NCBI GenBank assembly: GCA_017881285.1
Contig: JADGRD010000002.1
Location: forward strand, 1-7,543
Length of the DNA: 7,543 nt
From: Pseudomonadota bacterium
GTDB taxonomy: Bacteria > Myxococcota_A > Polyangia > Fen-1088
Direction: 5' to 3'
Below are positions 7,222 through 7,543 of this stretch, one piece after another (position 1 is the stretch's first letter; each line of letters starts with the position of its first letter). The notes beneath the pieces were generated by a model. That model did not search any database. It was given only the letters and a program-made list of their open reading frames with translations, and was not told the origin of the DNA. A program made the translations under genes and the position numbers.

Positions 7222-7543
7222 CAGCCAGCTCCCTTGCTGCCGAGATCGAGGACATCGATGGTGCCGGTTTCGAGGTCGACGGCGGTGCGCAGGAAGAGCC
7301 GCAGCGGCAGCGGCTGGGCCCAGAGCTCGGCCTCGATGTCGAACGACATCGCGTTGTGGTTCATCTGCTTCTCGTCGACGAAGAGCTTCACGCGCAGGGT
7401 CTTGGCCACCAGCCGCGGCTCGAAGTCCAGAATGGCCTTGCGGATGGCTTGCTCCAGCACCGTGGTATCGACACCGGAGGTGGTCCGGCCCGCGAGATCG
7501 GGCATGCCGTAGTTGAGTACCGAGCGCGCCACCTGGGGATGTT
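7221..7543 (-). CDS. tssE: TssE, T6SS baseplate subunit (gp25-like), 5' end cut by window edge
   Basis: TssE is the gp25-like wedge protein of the cytoplasmic T6SS baseplate. It binds TssF and TssG and helps start sheath polymerisation. The visible part is the C-terminal portion, about 106 residues. It shows the family block SVLNYGMPDL, then an acidic-basic helix with DFEPRL, a beta strand with LRVKLFV, and FDIEAELWAQPLPLRLFLRT near the end. A GTG codon at 7532-7530 could be read as a start, but the frame stays open to the window edge (codons for His-Pro-Gln) and the family normally carries about 30-60 further N-terminal residues, including the WLLNTR-type motif. I therefore treat the gene as truncated by the window. 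Its TGA stop (7223-7221) shares one base with the tssF ATG. The family call is secure; the start is unknown. Confidence 0.93.
   Translation of the reverse strand, partial: HPQVARSVLNYGMPDLAGRTTSGVDTTVLEQAIRKAILDFEPRLVAKTLRVKLFVDEKQMNHNAMSFDIEAELWAQPLPLRLFLRTAVDLETGTIDVLDLGSKGAG
7229..7235 (-). promoter_or_regulatory. Ribosome binding site of tssF, inside the end of tssE
   Basis: AAGGGAG on the minus strand, 7 bases before the tssF ATG at 7221. It lies within the last codons of tssE, and the stop and start share one base (TGATG), so tssF is probably translated by ribosomes finishing tssE. Confidence 0.65.

Noticed and set aside
5146..7512. 788-codon open frame on the plus strand opposite tssF and the start of tssG
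   Set aside because: It is antisense to well-conserved tssF/tssG and has a composition expected from complementing GC-rich codons (rich in Gly, Ala, Arg, Glu, Val), with no recognisable motif.
7221..7532. A complete tssE starting at GTG 7532
   Set aside because: The frame continues upstream to the window edge and the conserved TssE N-terminal part is missing, so the GTG is most likely an internal Val codon.

Overview
The window is part of a type VI secretion system (T6SS) locus. All five recognisable genes lie on the minus strand and read from the right end to the left: tssE (its start is cut off by the right edge), tssF, tssG, tssH/clpV and vgrG (tssI, running off the left edge). This tssE-F-G-H-vgrG order is a well-known arrangement in proteobacterial T6SS clusters, for example the Pseudomonas aeruginosa H1 locus. 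The DNA is GC-rich, so long open frames appear on the opposite strand, but none resembles a protein family. The T6SS content and the GC richness suggest a proteobacterium. Nothing here fixes genus or species.

Layout: tssE (7221-7543, partial) shares one base with the tssF start (TGATG). tssF (5350-7221) overlaps tssG (4292-5386) by 37 bases. A 52-base gap follows before tssH (1492-4239), then a 101-base gap before vgrG (203-1390, with a displaced-frame continuation at 1-221). Each complete gene has a purine-rich Shine-Dalgarno match 7-8 bases before its start. The tight packing of E, F and G fits one transcript and translational coupling. No convincing promoter, terminator, RNA gene, mobile element or CRISPR array was seen.

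How the genes work together: TssE, TssF and TssG are baseplate wedge subunits, on which the Hcp tube and the TssB-TssC contractile sheath are built. VgrG is the trimeric spike that sits on the baseplate and is driven into target cells. TssH (ClpV) is the double-ring AAA+ ATPase that takes apart the contracted sheath for reuse. The sheath, Hcp, TssK and membrane-complex genes are not in the window and are presumably nearby.

The main oddity is vgrG. Its gp27-like part is intact up to the conserved GPQTA motif, then the frame meets a stop at 203-205. The next conserved block (KYGRVKVQF onward, the gp5-like OB fold) continues in the -1 frame to the window edge with no stop. About ten residues usually found between these motifs are missing, and an AT-rich patch with a run of six T sits at the join. 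This looks like a recent disrupting indel, a sequence or assembly error, or, less likely, a frameshift site. Otherwise the window is an ordinary, well-conserved T6SS segment, and I see no evidence of an undescribed system.
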